Source: Pseudoalteromonas sp. SMS1 (GTDB taxonomy: Bacteria > Pseudomonadota > Gammaproteobacteria > Enterobacterales > Alteromonadaceae). Taken from it: 64,000 nucleotides of DNA. Shown here in pieces: positions 1-8,718 of this stretch. A program made the position numbers and the translations under genes. The stretch is taken from assembly GCF_021530565.1 (NCBI RefSeq), contig NZ_JAKGBI010000007.1, positions 1 through 64,000 on the forward strand, written 5' to 3'. The notes under the pieces were generated by a model. The model saw nothing but the letters and a program-made list of their open reading frames with translations. It ran no database searches and had not been told where the DNA came from. The stretch's first letter is position 1. Every line of letters begins with the position of its first letter.

Positions 1-378
1 CAGCGCTTTGCTGCGAAGTGGAGCGCCATATTAACCGCTTCACTTTTAAAGTCAACTAGAAAATTTAATTTTTTAAATCAACCTTTCAATTTAACTTTGA
101 CCTTCACTTTGGTTTGCGTTTTTCGCTGCATCCCGCCGTGTCAGTGGGTGCGCATTATAGGGAGATCCAAAATATGATCAAGTGTTTTTTGAAAAAACTT
201 ATAAAAATAACCATTTCGAACAAATTACCATCAAAACAGCCTAAAACCACACCTGATGTCATTATAATTTAACCAAAATGACACATTTTTCCGAAAAGGA
301 CCTTAAGTATTGTACAAATCTGAGATCTTGCAAACATTTTCTCAGCACAATTTCTATTGTGCTGAGAACTTATTATTA
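1..378. other. AT-rich intergenic region, no gene seen
   Basis: No convincing coding sequence on either strand. The stretch is AT-rich in its second half and contains the hairpin listed at 339-368 just beyond the end of cnoX. The first 60 bases are more GC-rich and could be the far end of a neighbouring feature outside the window; I cannot identify it. Confidence 0.5.
339..368. terminator. Hairpin downstream of cnoX
   Basis: A perfect 13-bp inverted repeat with a 4-nt loop (TTCTCAGCACAAT and its complement) lies 10 nt after the cnoX stop on the minus strand. The tract after the stem is only modestly T-rich on either strand, so this may be a weak terminator or an mRNA 3'-end stabilising stem rather than a classical intrinsic terminator. 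Confidence 0.5.
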
Positions 379-1236
379 CTAGTAGAGTAGGCTATATAGT
401 TTACGACGATACGTAGCTGCAATGCCATCGCCCTCTGGTAATGAAGCAATAATATCTAGAAACCCTTTCTTCGCTTCACCAAAAGATAGGTCTTTACTTA
501 ATACTTTAAACAAAGACGCTAATGCATCTTCTTTTTTACCCGCTTCTACTTGTGCTTGTGCTAACTGGCACATTAACGCTAGATCCTCTGGCGCTTCTGC
601 AACCGCTTGAGTTAGTCTCTTCACTTCTGGAGAGTCTTGGGCTTCTTTAGCTTGTGAGAGCTTAGTCTGTAGATTATTAAAATACGCATCTTGCTGATCT
701 TCAGGGATCGTTGACAATAACGCTTCTGCGTCATCAATTTTCTGAATTTGAATACAGATGTCAGCAAAAACTAAGTTAACTCTTGGGTTACCCTTAGCAA
801 CATCATAGGCCTGCTTAGCATGTGAGTATGCACTGTTCAAATCGCCATTCACTAGAGCTTGCTTTGCTTGTTCCAATAGAATTAATTCTGGTGAAGGGAG
901 ATGCTCAGTCAATACTTGAGTAATTTCTTCTTTGCTTTTTGGGCCAGCAAGCACATCAACAGGTGCACCGCCTTTTAGTACCACCACGGTTGGTAACGCT
1001 TGAAGACCAACTTGCTGAGCTAACTGCCCAGCCAAAGCCTGTTGTAGATCACAGTCCAATGTCGCAATTGTGATACTCGAACTATACTGCGTCGCCAGTT
1101 CATCCAGAATCGCGGCTTGAGCAACACAATCAGGGTGCTGCGTACTATAAAAACTTAAAAGCACAAGATGTTCAGCACTTGAAGAAGCGAGAACTTGTTG
1201 AATATTTTCTGGTGTTAACGTGATTTTATTTTCCAT
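379..1236 (-). CDS. cnoX: Chaperedoxin CnoX (YbbN), thioredoxin-TPR protein
   Basis: The 285-residue protein has a thioredoxin-like domain (about residues 5-110) followed by a TPR-like helical region and the family's C-terminal ending YRRKLYSLLY. This layout and ending match E. coli CnoX/YbbN, a cytoplasmic holdase that protects proteins from oxidation and hands clients to GroEL/DnaK. The usual thioredoxin CXXC is replaced by HPDC (around residue 37), leaving one cysteine; the E. coli protein likewise has a single cysteine here (SQHC), so it is not a normal disulfide reductase. The ATG start gives the expected length (E. coli 284). It lies 71 nt downstream of topB on the same strand. Confidence 0.9.
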   Translation of the reverse strand: MENKITLTPENIQQVLASSSAEHLVLLSFYSTQHPDCVAQAAILDELATQYSSSITIATLDCDLQQALAGQLAQQVGLQALPTVVVLKGGAPVDVLAGPKSKEEITQVLTEHLPSPELILLEQAKQALVNGDLNSAYSHAKQAYDVAKGNPRVNLVFADICIQIQKIDDAEALLSTIPEDQQDAYFNNLQTKLSQAKEAQDSPEVKRLTQAVAEAPEDLALMCQLAQAQVEAGKKEDALASLFKVLSKDLSFGEAKKGFLDIIASLPEGDGIAATYRRKLYSLLY

Positions 1237-1307
1237 AACTGAGCATTCTTTATTTCAATTCTTATTGCTATATAGTGTCAGGTTTACACTTTACAAGCCA
1301 ATAGTTC

Positions 1308-3245
1308 TCAACTCTTTGCTTTAGTTTTGTGTCGGGTAGTCTTGCGGCGCCCTTTTCCGCCCCCCCGTTTCTTAAACGGGTTGGGTGCCTGCACACCTTT
1401 AAGGGCATTTGTATTTATAGATTGAGACAAGCTAACTAAATCTGAAAGTTCCGACTCAAGTGGTGTCATAAACTGCGAATAAGAAGCCGACTTTTGAGCA
1501 ATATTAGTAAGCTGAGATTCCCATAAAGCAGTTCTATCTGGCAAAGATAAATGAACAGGGATCGTATTAATCAACCCACAACCTAATTGAGTAGATTTGA
1601 TCGATTTGCCTTCTCGTTGTAAAAAACCTCTTTTAAAGAGTAACTCGATTATACCCGCCCTAGTTGCTTCAGTACCCAAGCCGTCTGTTTCTTTAAGCAC
1701 TTTTTTGACATCTTTGTCTTTTACATAGCGAGCAATACCAGTCATCGCGCTCAGGAGTGTAGCTTCAGTAAAGTGGCTGGGCGGCTGAGTATTTTTCTCA
1801 TTAACAACACCTTCATTGCAATGTAATGGTTCTCCGACTTCTAACATTGGTAGCTGTGTTTTGAGCTCTGAGTCTGCTTTTTTACTCTTATATAAAACTT
1901 TAAACCCCTTGTTAATGACGGTATCTGCTTTAGCAATAAAGTGGCCACCGGCAATCGTCAAATAGGCTTTAGTTTGTGAATACTCGTAAGCGGGATAAAA
2001 TTGCGCAAGGTATTGTGTACAAATAAGGCCATAGACTTGTAATTCCTGATGGCCTAATTGTGCTGACGTTAAACACTTTTTAGTCGGAATAATGGCATGG
2101 TGTGCTTCGACTTTTTTGTCATTCCAGCATTTACTCTTTAAAGAAGTGTTCGCGCCTGAGACTAATTTCTCTTCGCACCCATTGTTATTAACCACTGCTG
2201 CCAGCACATCTTTACGCTCTGAGTAGTGATCATTCGGTAAATATCGGTTGTCTGACCTTGGGTAAGTGATCAATTTGTGTTTTTCGTACAAAGCCTGACA
2301 AATATCTAATACTTGCTTAGCAGACATAGAGAAACGTTTGTTTGCATCGATCTGTAACGCTGATAGATTGTATGGCAAAGGTGGGTTTTGTTTCTTGGGC
2401 ACCTTATCTAGTTTTGTTAATTCGGCTGGCTGATTCGTAATTCTTCGAGCTACATTCTCAGCAAGCCCTTTAACGAGTACACGGCCTTCTTCATCCATGT
2501 AGGGTAGACAGGCTTCACTGGGTTGCCACTTCGCTTCAAATTGTTCGCCACTTTCCTTTGATATATTTGCCTTAACTTCATAAAAAGGCTTTGAAACAAA
2601 ATTGGCAATTTCCTCATCGCGACGCACCACGAGCCCTAATACAGGAGTCTGCACTCGGCCAATAGACAACACACCTTGCACACCCGCTTTTTGTCCTGCC
2701 AGTGTGAACGCCCTGGTCAAATTCATACCATATAACCAATCTGCGCGGGCCCTCGCCAACGCAGAGATACTTAATGCCATAAACTCTGTATTGGATTTAG
2801 ACTTCTGCAGTGCCTTTCTAACAGCATTTGGATTAAGATCGCTGATGAGTACACGTTCTATAGTGGACTTTTTAGCTTTAGAGAGTTTTGCCTCTTGAAT
2901 CACTTCATCAACAAGTAATTGCCCTTCCCTATCTGGATCCCCTGCATGTACCACCACACCCGCGCTTTTGATTAAGCGCTTTACAGTTGCAAGTTGCTTT
3001 TTGGTTTTTGGCTTAGCTTTAAACTTCCACTCAGATGGGACAATTGGAAGGTCTTGGGTCGCCCATTTTTTATATCGAGGATCGTAATCTTCTGGTTCAG
3101 CTTGCTCTAAAAGGTGTCCGATACACCAAGTCACACAATCCCCATTGCCAACTTCAATGAATCCGTCTTGCTTTTTATGTGGTTTAGGCAGCACTTCAGC
3201 TATCGCCCTGCCTAAAGAAGGTTTTTCTGCAATGTAAAGCTTCAT
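1308..3245 (-). CDS. topB: DNA topoisomerase III
   Basis: Type IA topoisomerase of 645 residues, near the E. coli TopB length (653). The N-terminus carries the Toprim motif with Glu7, and DPDRE lies at residues 103-107. The catalytic tyrosine is Tyr328 inside TYPRSD, the same residue number as in E. coli TopB. The C-terminus is a short Lys/Arg/Gly-rich tail likely to bind nucleic acid; no zinc-finger cysteines are visible. The enzyme decatenates DNA and resolves single-stranded junctions in replication and recombination. The ATG start gives the canonical MKLYIAEKPSLGRAIA beginning. Confidence 0.95.
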   Translation of the reverse strand: MKLYIAEKPSLGRAIAEVLPKPHKKQDGFIEVGNGDCVTWCIGHLLEQAEPEDYDPRYKKWATQDLPIVPSEWKFKAKPKTKKQLATVKRLIKSAGVVVHAGDPDREGQLLVDEVIQEAKLSKAKKSTIERVLISDLNPNAVRKALQKSKSNTEFMALSISALARARADWLYGMNLTRAFTLAGQKAGVQGVLSIGRVQTPVLGLVVRRDEEIANFVSKPFYEVKANISKESGEQFEAKWQPSEACLPYMDEEGRVLVKGLAENVARRITNQPAELTKLDKVPKKQNPPLPYNLSALQIDANKRFSMSAKQVLDICQALYEKHKLITYPRSDNRYLPNDHYSERKDVLAAVVNNNGCEEKLVSGANTSLKSKCWNDKKVEAHHAIIPTKKCLTSAQLGHQELQVYGLICTQYLAQFYPAYEYSQTKAYLTIAGGHFIAKADTVINKGFKVLYKSKKADSELKTQLPMLEVGEPLHCNEGVVNEKNTQPPSHFTEATLLSAMTGIARYVKDKDVKKVLKETDGLGTEATRAGIIELLFKRGFLQREGKSIKSTQLGCGLINTIPVHLSLPDRTALWESQLTNIAQKSASYSQFMTPLESELSDLVSLSQSINTNALKGVQAPNPFKKRGGGKGRRKTTRHKTKAKS

Positions 3246-3341
3246 ATCACTTGTTAACTGTATATATTTACAGTTATTCTAGCTAACCCAGTGTTATAAT
3301 GCCAGTGCAGTTTAATTACTTATACAACCCTCAAAACATCT

Positions 3342-5456
3342 CTAAGTTTTCAGAAAGTTAAGTTGTTGATGCTTTTGCTCCATAAGCTGAGTCATGGTGC
3401 TTGCAGCTTGCTCAACCTCGTCTGCGTAACCAGCTAGCTCTTTTGCCGCATCCGCAATACCGGTCATATTCATGTTCACTTCTTCCGTGACCATGCTTTG
3501 TTCTTCTGCTGATGTTGCTATCTGGGTCACTTCATGCGATATGTTAGATAACTCAGATACCAGAGAGCTCATTGACGTAGCAGCCTTTTGGCACAAAGTC
3601 GTCGCGCTATGGCCTTTACCGACTGTTTTTTCAATAATTTCTTCAGAGCCATGGATCTCATTTTGCAAGTTTTCTATTAAAGTACTGATATCATCTGTCG
3701 AAGCCTGTGTTTTCGATGCCAGTGACCTCACTTCGTCAGCCACCACGGCAAAACCTCGACCTTGTTCACCGGCCCTAGCAGCTTCTATCGCTGCGTTGAG
3801 TGCCAGCAAGTTAGTCTGCTCCGCTATCGAACGGATCACATCCAATATTTTTGATATATCCCCGCTTCTCTCAGCCACGCGTTGAAAGGCATCTTGCGCG
3901 ACTGAAACTTGTTCTGCTATTTCATCAACAGTTTGAGTTGTAAGAACAATATCTTGCTCACAACTTTGTACTGTCCTTACGGCACTGTCTGTTGTGCTAG
4001 CAGCCTGTTCAGATGCTCTTGCCACCTCACTCGCAGTCGCACTTAACTCATTAATCGCCGTTACTACATTATCTATTTCAATGTGTTGGTTAGACACCTT
4101 ATTTTTGATATTAATTGCAGCTTCTGTCGTCACATGAGATTGCTGATATGATTGGTGAGCCAATGCTTTAAGGTCTTCAATCATACCCCGTAATTTATTG
4201 GTGAAGCGATTAAAACCAGCCGCCAACGAGATCAATTCAGCATGATGACTCACTTCTAATTGATGGGTTAGATCACCTTCACTGGATGCCAAGTTGTCAA
4301 CTCTCGATTCAATATAAGAAAGCGGGCCCGTAATCGTATTGATTAAAAACAGGCTAAACCCAATTGCCACTGCCACGACGATGAGGCCTAAAATTGTCAT
4401 CCAAACACCTAAGTCATTTGCAGACTCATAGAGTTGCGCACTGATTGTATAAGCCGACGCCATGACTTTTTCTTTTGGTACTTGAATCACCAATGACCAG
4501 GTTACACCCGCTAATTCAATATCGACTGGCACCGAAGTCACTATGTCATCGCCTACTTCAGTATAACCATTGCCTTTATGCAACGTTTGTAGATTTTGCG
4601 CTAGGCTTTGATTCACTACCTCAGACAAAGGTCTACCTAAAGCGCCTGCATGATGACTCGCACCGGCGATCAGCCCCATTTCACTTAGCAGAGATACTTG
4701 CGCTTCGCCTTCATATAAAGAGTTCGATAACTCTTCAACCAGTTTTTGTAACTCAGGTAGATTAACATCAACACCAATGAGCCCTTTAAATTGATTTCTG
4801 TCTTGAATCGGTACTGTCAGTGACGTCATCAACATGCTATTACCCGGCGAGATTTCATAGACATATGGTTCCATCATACAGGGGATGTTGTTATCTCTAG
4901 CACACAAGTACCACTCTGATTCACGTATCCCAAACTCGTTACGTGTATCGCTATACTTTGCGTCTGCGGATTCTATTTGGTGTTGAACAACACCACTGCT
5001 TTCACGCGTAAAATAAAGCTCTAATGAGCCCGCTCCTGGGACAGAGTGCGAAGCACCATCGGTGAACTGACTATCTTTTCGATCATAAGCATTGTTTTCA
5101 AAATGGCTATAAATTGAAGATACATTGTTATTCTTGTTTATTGCGCCGCGCAACAACGATTCTACTCCAGAACGTTCTAATGGGCTGTTTAAAGTTGCTT
5201 CGATTGCACCTGCTAGAGAATTTGGAATTCGATATGCCTCGTTTAGATAGCCCGATATTTGCTGACTATAAAATTGTCCTCTTGCAATCAACCCCGCTCG
5301 GATTTCTTTTAAGACCAGCGCTTGTACCTGCTCACTTTGTTTTTCATTCTCTTCTTGCAAGTGAAGCCAAGTCGTCATCACTAGGATCACAATAATAGCC
5401 ACAACTAACGCAGTGACAAATAACATCAGCTTTCTTTTAATAGACATCTGCTGCAT
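3342..5456 (-). CDS. Methyl-accepting chemotaxis protein with dCACHE sensor
   Basis: 704-residue chemoreceptor. TM1 is at about residues 10-30. A ~310-residue periplasmic region resembles a double CACHE domain (features such as [12 protein letters not shown] and GLIGVDVNL). TM2 is at about 350-372, then HAMP, then a long methyl-accepting signalling domain. The hairpin-tip signature [20 protein letters not shown] is intact at about 545-570, so it should couple to CheA/CheW. There is no obvious C-terminal CheR-binding pentapeptide. The first ATG is preceded by AAGGT at a good distance; a second ATG three codons later is possible. The ligand cannot be told from sequence; dCACHE receptors often bind amino acids or other small molecules. 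It is monocistronic and unrelated to its neighbours. Confidence 0.9.
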   Translation of the reverse strand: MQQMSIKRKLMLFVTALVVAIIVILVMTTWLHLQEENEKQSEQVQALVLKEIRAGLIARGQFYSQQISGYLNEAYRIPNSLAGAIEATLNSPLERSGVESLLRGAINKNNNVSSIYSHFENNAYDRKDSQFTDGASHSVPGAGSLELYFTRESSGVVQHQIESADAKYSDTRNEFGIRESEWYLCARDNNIPCMMEPYVYEISPGNSMLMTSLTVPIQDRNQFKGLIGVDVNLPELQKLVEELSNSLYEGEAQVSLLSEMGLIAGASHHAGALGRPLSEVVNQSLAQNLQTLHKGNGYTEVGDDIVTSVPVDIELAGVTWSLVIQVPKEKVMASAYTISAQLYESANDLGVWMTILGLIVVAVAIGFSLFLINTITGPLSYIESRVDNLASSEGDLTHQLEVSHHAELISLAAGFNRFTNKLRGMIEDLKALAHQSYQQSHVTTEAAINIKNKVSNQHIEIDNVVTAINELSATASEVARASEQAASTTDSAVRTVQSCEQDIVLTTQTVDEIAEQVSVAQDAFQRVAERSGDISKILDVIRSIAEQTNLLALNAAIEAARAGEQGRGFAVVADEVRSLASKTQASTDDISTLIENLQNEIHGSEEIIEKTVGKGHSATTLCQKAATSMSSLVSELSNISHEVTQIATSAEEQSMVTEEVNMNMTGIADAAKELAGYADEVEQAASTMTQLMEQKHQQLNFLKT

Positions 5457-5663
5457 ATACGACCTTATTTTTTTCTGAGTTTCCTACTGTGCAATGAGTT
5501 TATCATTCAGGCTTATTGCGTATTTCCAATCTTATAAATTCTAAAATATTATATTTTGCATATTTTAAATTTATGAATTTTTTAAACTTAATTCATGAAA
5601 AGATAATTCGCAAGAACAAAATTAACGAGTGAAGGGTTACATGACAAGTAGCGTTAGTCCCAA

Positions 5664-5693
5664 AAAAAAGCTCGACTTAATGTCGAGCTTTTT
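5664..5693. terminator. Bidirectional intrinsic terminator after mnhG
   Basis: AAAAGCTCGAC and its complement flank a 5-nt loop, with A and T runs on the two sides. The structure sits about 10 nt past the mnhG stop and ends the mnh operon; it could also work in the opposite direction. Confidence 0.85.
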
Positions 5694-5702
5694 ACGAAGT
5701 TT

Positions 5703-6032
5703 TTAATCTTCTTCTATATTGTCTTTGCCGGTAGTTTTCTCGGTAGAATCTATCCGGTGGTGAATGGCTGACTTAATTAGCATATAGCCACTAATCGGCG
5801 CGGTGATGAGTAAAAATAGAGATATCAGAATCTCTTTTAGAGTAAACCCATCACCATATTGACTAAAGTAAGCCATTGCGGCGAATAGCAAGCACGCCAT
5901 ACCCAACGTCGTTGCTTTTGTTGGCCCATGTAATCGCATAAAGAAATCAGGCATTTTTACCAAACCGATTGAGCCAACTAAAACAAGCGCGCCGCCCATC
6001 AAAAGCAAAATTGAAATTACAATATCCATCAT
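5703..6032 (-). CDS. mnhG: Na+/H+ antiporter subunit G
   Basis: 109-residue MnhG/MrpG/PhaG family subunit with three predicted membrane helices and the conserved segment around VGLVKMPDFFMRLHGPTK (residues ~22-40). It is the last gene of the mnh operon, 6 nt after mnhF. Two adjacent ATGs begin the frame; AAGGG is better spaced for the second, so the protein may start one codon later. It is a small membrane subunit of the multi-component Na+(K+)/H+ antiporter used in pH and sodium homeostasis. The C-terminal tail is charged and acidic. Confidence 0.9.
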   Translation of the reverse strand: MMDIVISILLLMGGALVLVGSIGLVKMPDFFMRLHGPTKATTLGMACLLFAAMAYFSQYGDGFTLKEILISLFLLITAPISGYMLIKSAIHHRIDSTEKTTGKDNIEED

Positions 6033-6038
6033 TTGCCC

Positions 6039-6308
6039 TTACTCGATAATATCGCCGCGAAGCAGGTATTTACAAACAGCAACGGTACTTACAAAGCCCA
6101 GTAACGCTATCAGTAGTGCCGCTTCAAAATATAGGGAAGTCCCCATACTCATACCGTATAAAATTATCAACGCAATAGTGTTGATATACATTGTGTCCAA
6201 CGCCAAAATTCTATCAGGCACTGATGGACCAACAACTAAACGCCACAAGTTCAGCAATAATGCTAAACCAATCATGGCAAATACAATTAAGATGATCGTA
6301 TCTAACAT
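6039..6308 (-). CDS. mnhF: Na+/H+ antiporter subunit F
   Basis: 89-residue MnhF/MrpF/PhaF family subunit with three membrane helices and the conserved GPSVPDRILALDTM segment at residues 27-40. The ATG overlaps the end of mnhE by 7 nt, so translational coupling is likely. It acts as part of the inner-membrane Mrp complex; it has no activity alone in characterised systems. Confidence 0.9.
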   Translation of the reverse strand: MLDTIILIVFAMIGLALLLNLWRLVVGPSVPDRILALDTMYINTIALIILYGMSMGTSLYFEAALLIALLGFVSTVAVCKYLLRGDIIE

Positions 6309-6838
6309 TCAAAGATCTCCTTCAATGGCGCTTCGTAACGTGATTTGATTGTCGCGATCAATGCTTCCTCATTATCTAGGTCCAAAACATGGATTAATAA
6401 AAATTTCTGACATGCTTCATTTTCATCTTCTAGTGTCTCTGGCCACGGATAAACTTCCGCACTCACGGTACCCGGTGTCAACGACACAGTGCTAGCCAAA
6501 ATAGTGATAGGCATAGCCTCTTGTAGATCCAATGGTACTTTTACAAATCCGGGTTTTAGCTTTTTAGTCGGGCCGAGTATTTTTATCGCAACTTCAATGT
6601 TGGCAGTCAAAATATCGTATAACACCAACATTAAATGCTTTATAGCTCTAAAAGGCCTAACAACAAGAGGTTGCTTGGTTCTAAAAGGGTGTGTGATCAG
6701 TGGGATCACGATTGCTAAGACTAGACCAAGAATAATATGTCCCAGTGCAACTGTGTTATTTAGAAGCAGCCACACCAAAAATAGTAGGAGACTTCTAAAT
6801 GGCGTTGGTAGCCATCTATATTTAGCTTCTAATCTCAT
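6302..6838 (-). CDS. mnhE: Na+/H+ antiporter subunit E
   Basis: 178-residue MnhE/MrpE/PhaE family protein. Two N-terminal hydrophobic segments are followed by a cytoplasmic domain containing the family signature LASTVSLTPGTVSAEV (about residues 114-129). It directly abuts mnhD (0 nt gap) and overlaps mnhF. MrpE contributes to complex assembly and full transport activity in characterised systems. Confidence 0.9.
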   Translation of the reverse strand: MRLEAKYRWLPTPFRSLLLFLVWLLLNNTVALGHIILGLVLAIVIPLITHPFRTKQPLVVRPFRAIKHLMLVLYDILTANIEVAIKILGPTKKLKPGFVKVPLDLQEAMPITILASTVSLTPGTVSAEVYPWPETLEDENEACQKFLLIHVLDLDNEEALIATIKSRYEAPLKEIFEC

Positions 6839-8350
6839 TTACTTGCCTCCTAATACATGTTGAATAAGGCCGTAAAAGTTATGTAACTCAACTGCAGCAA
6901 ATTGGGCATAATCAGACATTGGGCCTGCAAAAATAACCATCAAAGGTGACGCAGCAACAAGCATGAGCACAGCAACAACTTGTACAAGGTGCGCTTTTTC
7001 TTCAGTATTTGCTTCCCCTTTGCCAGTATGATGCCAAAACACAGTACTACCTGCTTTTGACACAGACACCAAGACTGCTAAGCTCGCGATCAGATAAATT
7101 GGCCAAAACCAATGCCCATGCGCTGACTCAAGTGTCGATTTTAAAATCCACACCTTACCAACGAAGCCAGATAGCGGCGGCATGCCAATAACAGTGACCG
7201 CAGCAAAAATGAACGCGCCACCTAAAAACAAAGGTTGTGCGACAGGACGACCTGCTGTAATGCGATCCGCTACTTTGCCTCGTTGTCTGCTCACTAAGTC
7301 TGCAATCAGGAATAAAGCCGCAGACACCAGTGTCGAATGCACTAAATAGTATATCGCAGCTGCGCTACTGTCGATGGTTTGAGCTGCTACCAATGCAACC
7401 AAAGTGCCCACGGAGACAACCACTAAATTCGCTACCATCTTCCTTAAATCTTGGCTAGCTAGCACACCAATCGCTCCCATTACGATGGTCGCAATTGCCA
7501 ACCACCAAAGCCAATGCTGAGCCATATGGCTTAGCTCACCAGCTTGCTCTCCAAAAATTAAAGTATACACGCGCATCATCGAATACACGCCTACTTTAGT
7601 CATGATGGCAAACAAAGCAGCAACGACCGGCATTGCGGTTGAATATGTGTTGGGTAACCACAAATGAAGCGGTAACAACGCGCCTTTTAATGCAAAGACA
7701 ACAAGCAACAATAAGCCACCAATTTTGGCAAGATAGACATCATCCCCCTGCAGCTCCATCACTCTCGTTGCCATATCCGCCATATTTAGCGTGCCTAGCG
7801 TACCGTACAAGATACCTAAAGCAATTAAGAACACGGAAGAACCAACGAGATTTAAAATGACATATTGTAGTGCTGCGCGAGTATTACGCTTATCTCCACC
7901 ATGCATAAGCAACGAATATGACGCGATAAGCAATACTTCAAAGAACACAAATAAGTTAAAAGCATCGCCCGTCAAAAATGCGCCATTTACGCCTAAAATT
8001 AGGAAATGTAGCAACGGGTGGAAAAAGCTTCCCTGTTCATCGTCGCCTGCACAGCTATAAAGCGCACAAACAAAGCCCAAAAAGGAAGTAAGAGAAACCA
8101 ACAATGTCGATAACGGATCAGCAACAAGTACAATACCAAATGGTGCAGACCAATCACCTATTGCATACACTTGCGTACCATGGGTTTTAACATATGCCAG
8201 CAAGCTCACTGATGCAACTGTGCTGACAAGCCCCATAATAACTGAAACATAACGCCTTATCTGGAGATTTTTCCCACAAGGCGGCATTAACATGAGGATT
8301 GCCGCCAGCATTGGTAATAAGACAGGTAAAGATGTTAAATGTTGACTCAT
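6839..8350 (-). CDS. mnhD: Na+/H+ antiporter subunit D (NuoN-like)
   Basis: 503-residue MrpD/MnhD subunit of the proton-translocating family related to complex I NuoL/M/N. It has about 14 membrane helices, with the antiporter core segment HLWLPNTYSTAMPVVAALFA in mid-protein and conserved lysines typical of the family. It overlaps mnhC by 4 nt (ATGA). It is one of the two large ion-path subunits of the complex. Confidence 0.93.
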   Translation of the reverse strand: MSQHLTSLPVLLPMLAAILMLMPPCGKNLQIRRYVSVIMGLVSTVASVSLLAYVKTHGTQVYAIGDWSAPFGIVLVADPLSTLLVSLTSFLGFVCALYSCAGDDEQGSFFHPLLHFLILGVNGAFLTGDAFNLFVFFEVLLIASYSLLMHGGDKRNTRAALQYVILNLVGSSVFLIALGILYGTLGTLNMADMATRVMELQGDDVYLAKIGGLLLLVVFALKGALLPLHLWLPNTYSTAMPVVAALFAIMTKVGVYSMMRVYTLIFGEQAGELSHMAQHWLWWLAIATIVMGAIGVLASQDLRKMVANLVVVSVGTLVALVAAQTIDSSAAAIYYLVHSTLVSAALFLIADLVSRQRGKVADRITAGRPVAQPLFLGGAFIFAAVTVIGMPPLSGFVGKVWILKSTLESAHGHWFWPIYLIASLAVLVSVSKAGSTVFWHHTGKGEANTEEKAHLVQVVAVLMLVAASPLMVIFAGPMSDYAQFAAVELHNFYGLIQHVLGGK

Positions 8351-8718
8351 GCTTTACCCTGCTCCTTTACTTGTCGAGAAACTGCTTTTGGCTTATCAGG
8401 TACGGTGCCATTAACATGGTCGTTCCCCAAGTCTGCACGACCTCGAATTGCGAGGATCACGACAAATGCCGTCATTGCAAAACCTATTACAATTGCAGTT
8501 AAAACCAGCGCTTGAGGGAGTGGGTCTGCGTAACTTTCGCTGTAACCTAAAACGGCGGCTTGGTTCATTGATAACCGGCCTGACGCAAACAGAAACAAGT
8601 TTACAGCGTAAGAAAGCATCGTTAACCCGAGCACGACAGGAAAAGTCCTAGCGCGCAAAATCATAAATACACCGCAGGCCACAAGTAAACCTACGCATGA
8701 AGAATACAAAAGCTCCAT
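8347..8718 (-). CDS. mnhC: Na+/H+ antiporter subunit C (NuoK-like)
   Basis: 123-residue MrpC/MnhC subunit, homologous to complex I NuoK, with three membrane helices and the family segment ADPLPQALVLTAIVIGFA (about residues 65-82). Its start overlaps the last base of mnhAB and its end overlaps mnhD by 4 nt, consistent with coupled translation in a single operon. Confidence 0.92.
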   Translation of the reverse strand: MELLYSSCVGLLVACGVFMILRARTFPVVLGLTMLSYAVNLFLFASGRLSMNQAAVLGYSESYADPLPQALVLTAIVIGFAMTAFVVILAIRGRADLGNDHVNGTVPDKPKAVSRQVKEQGKA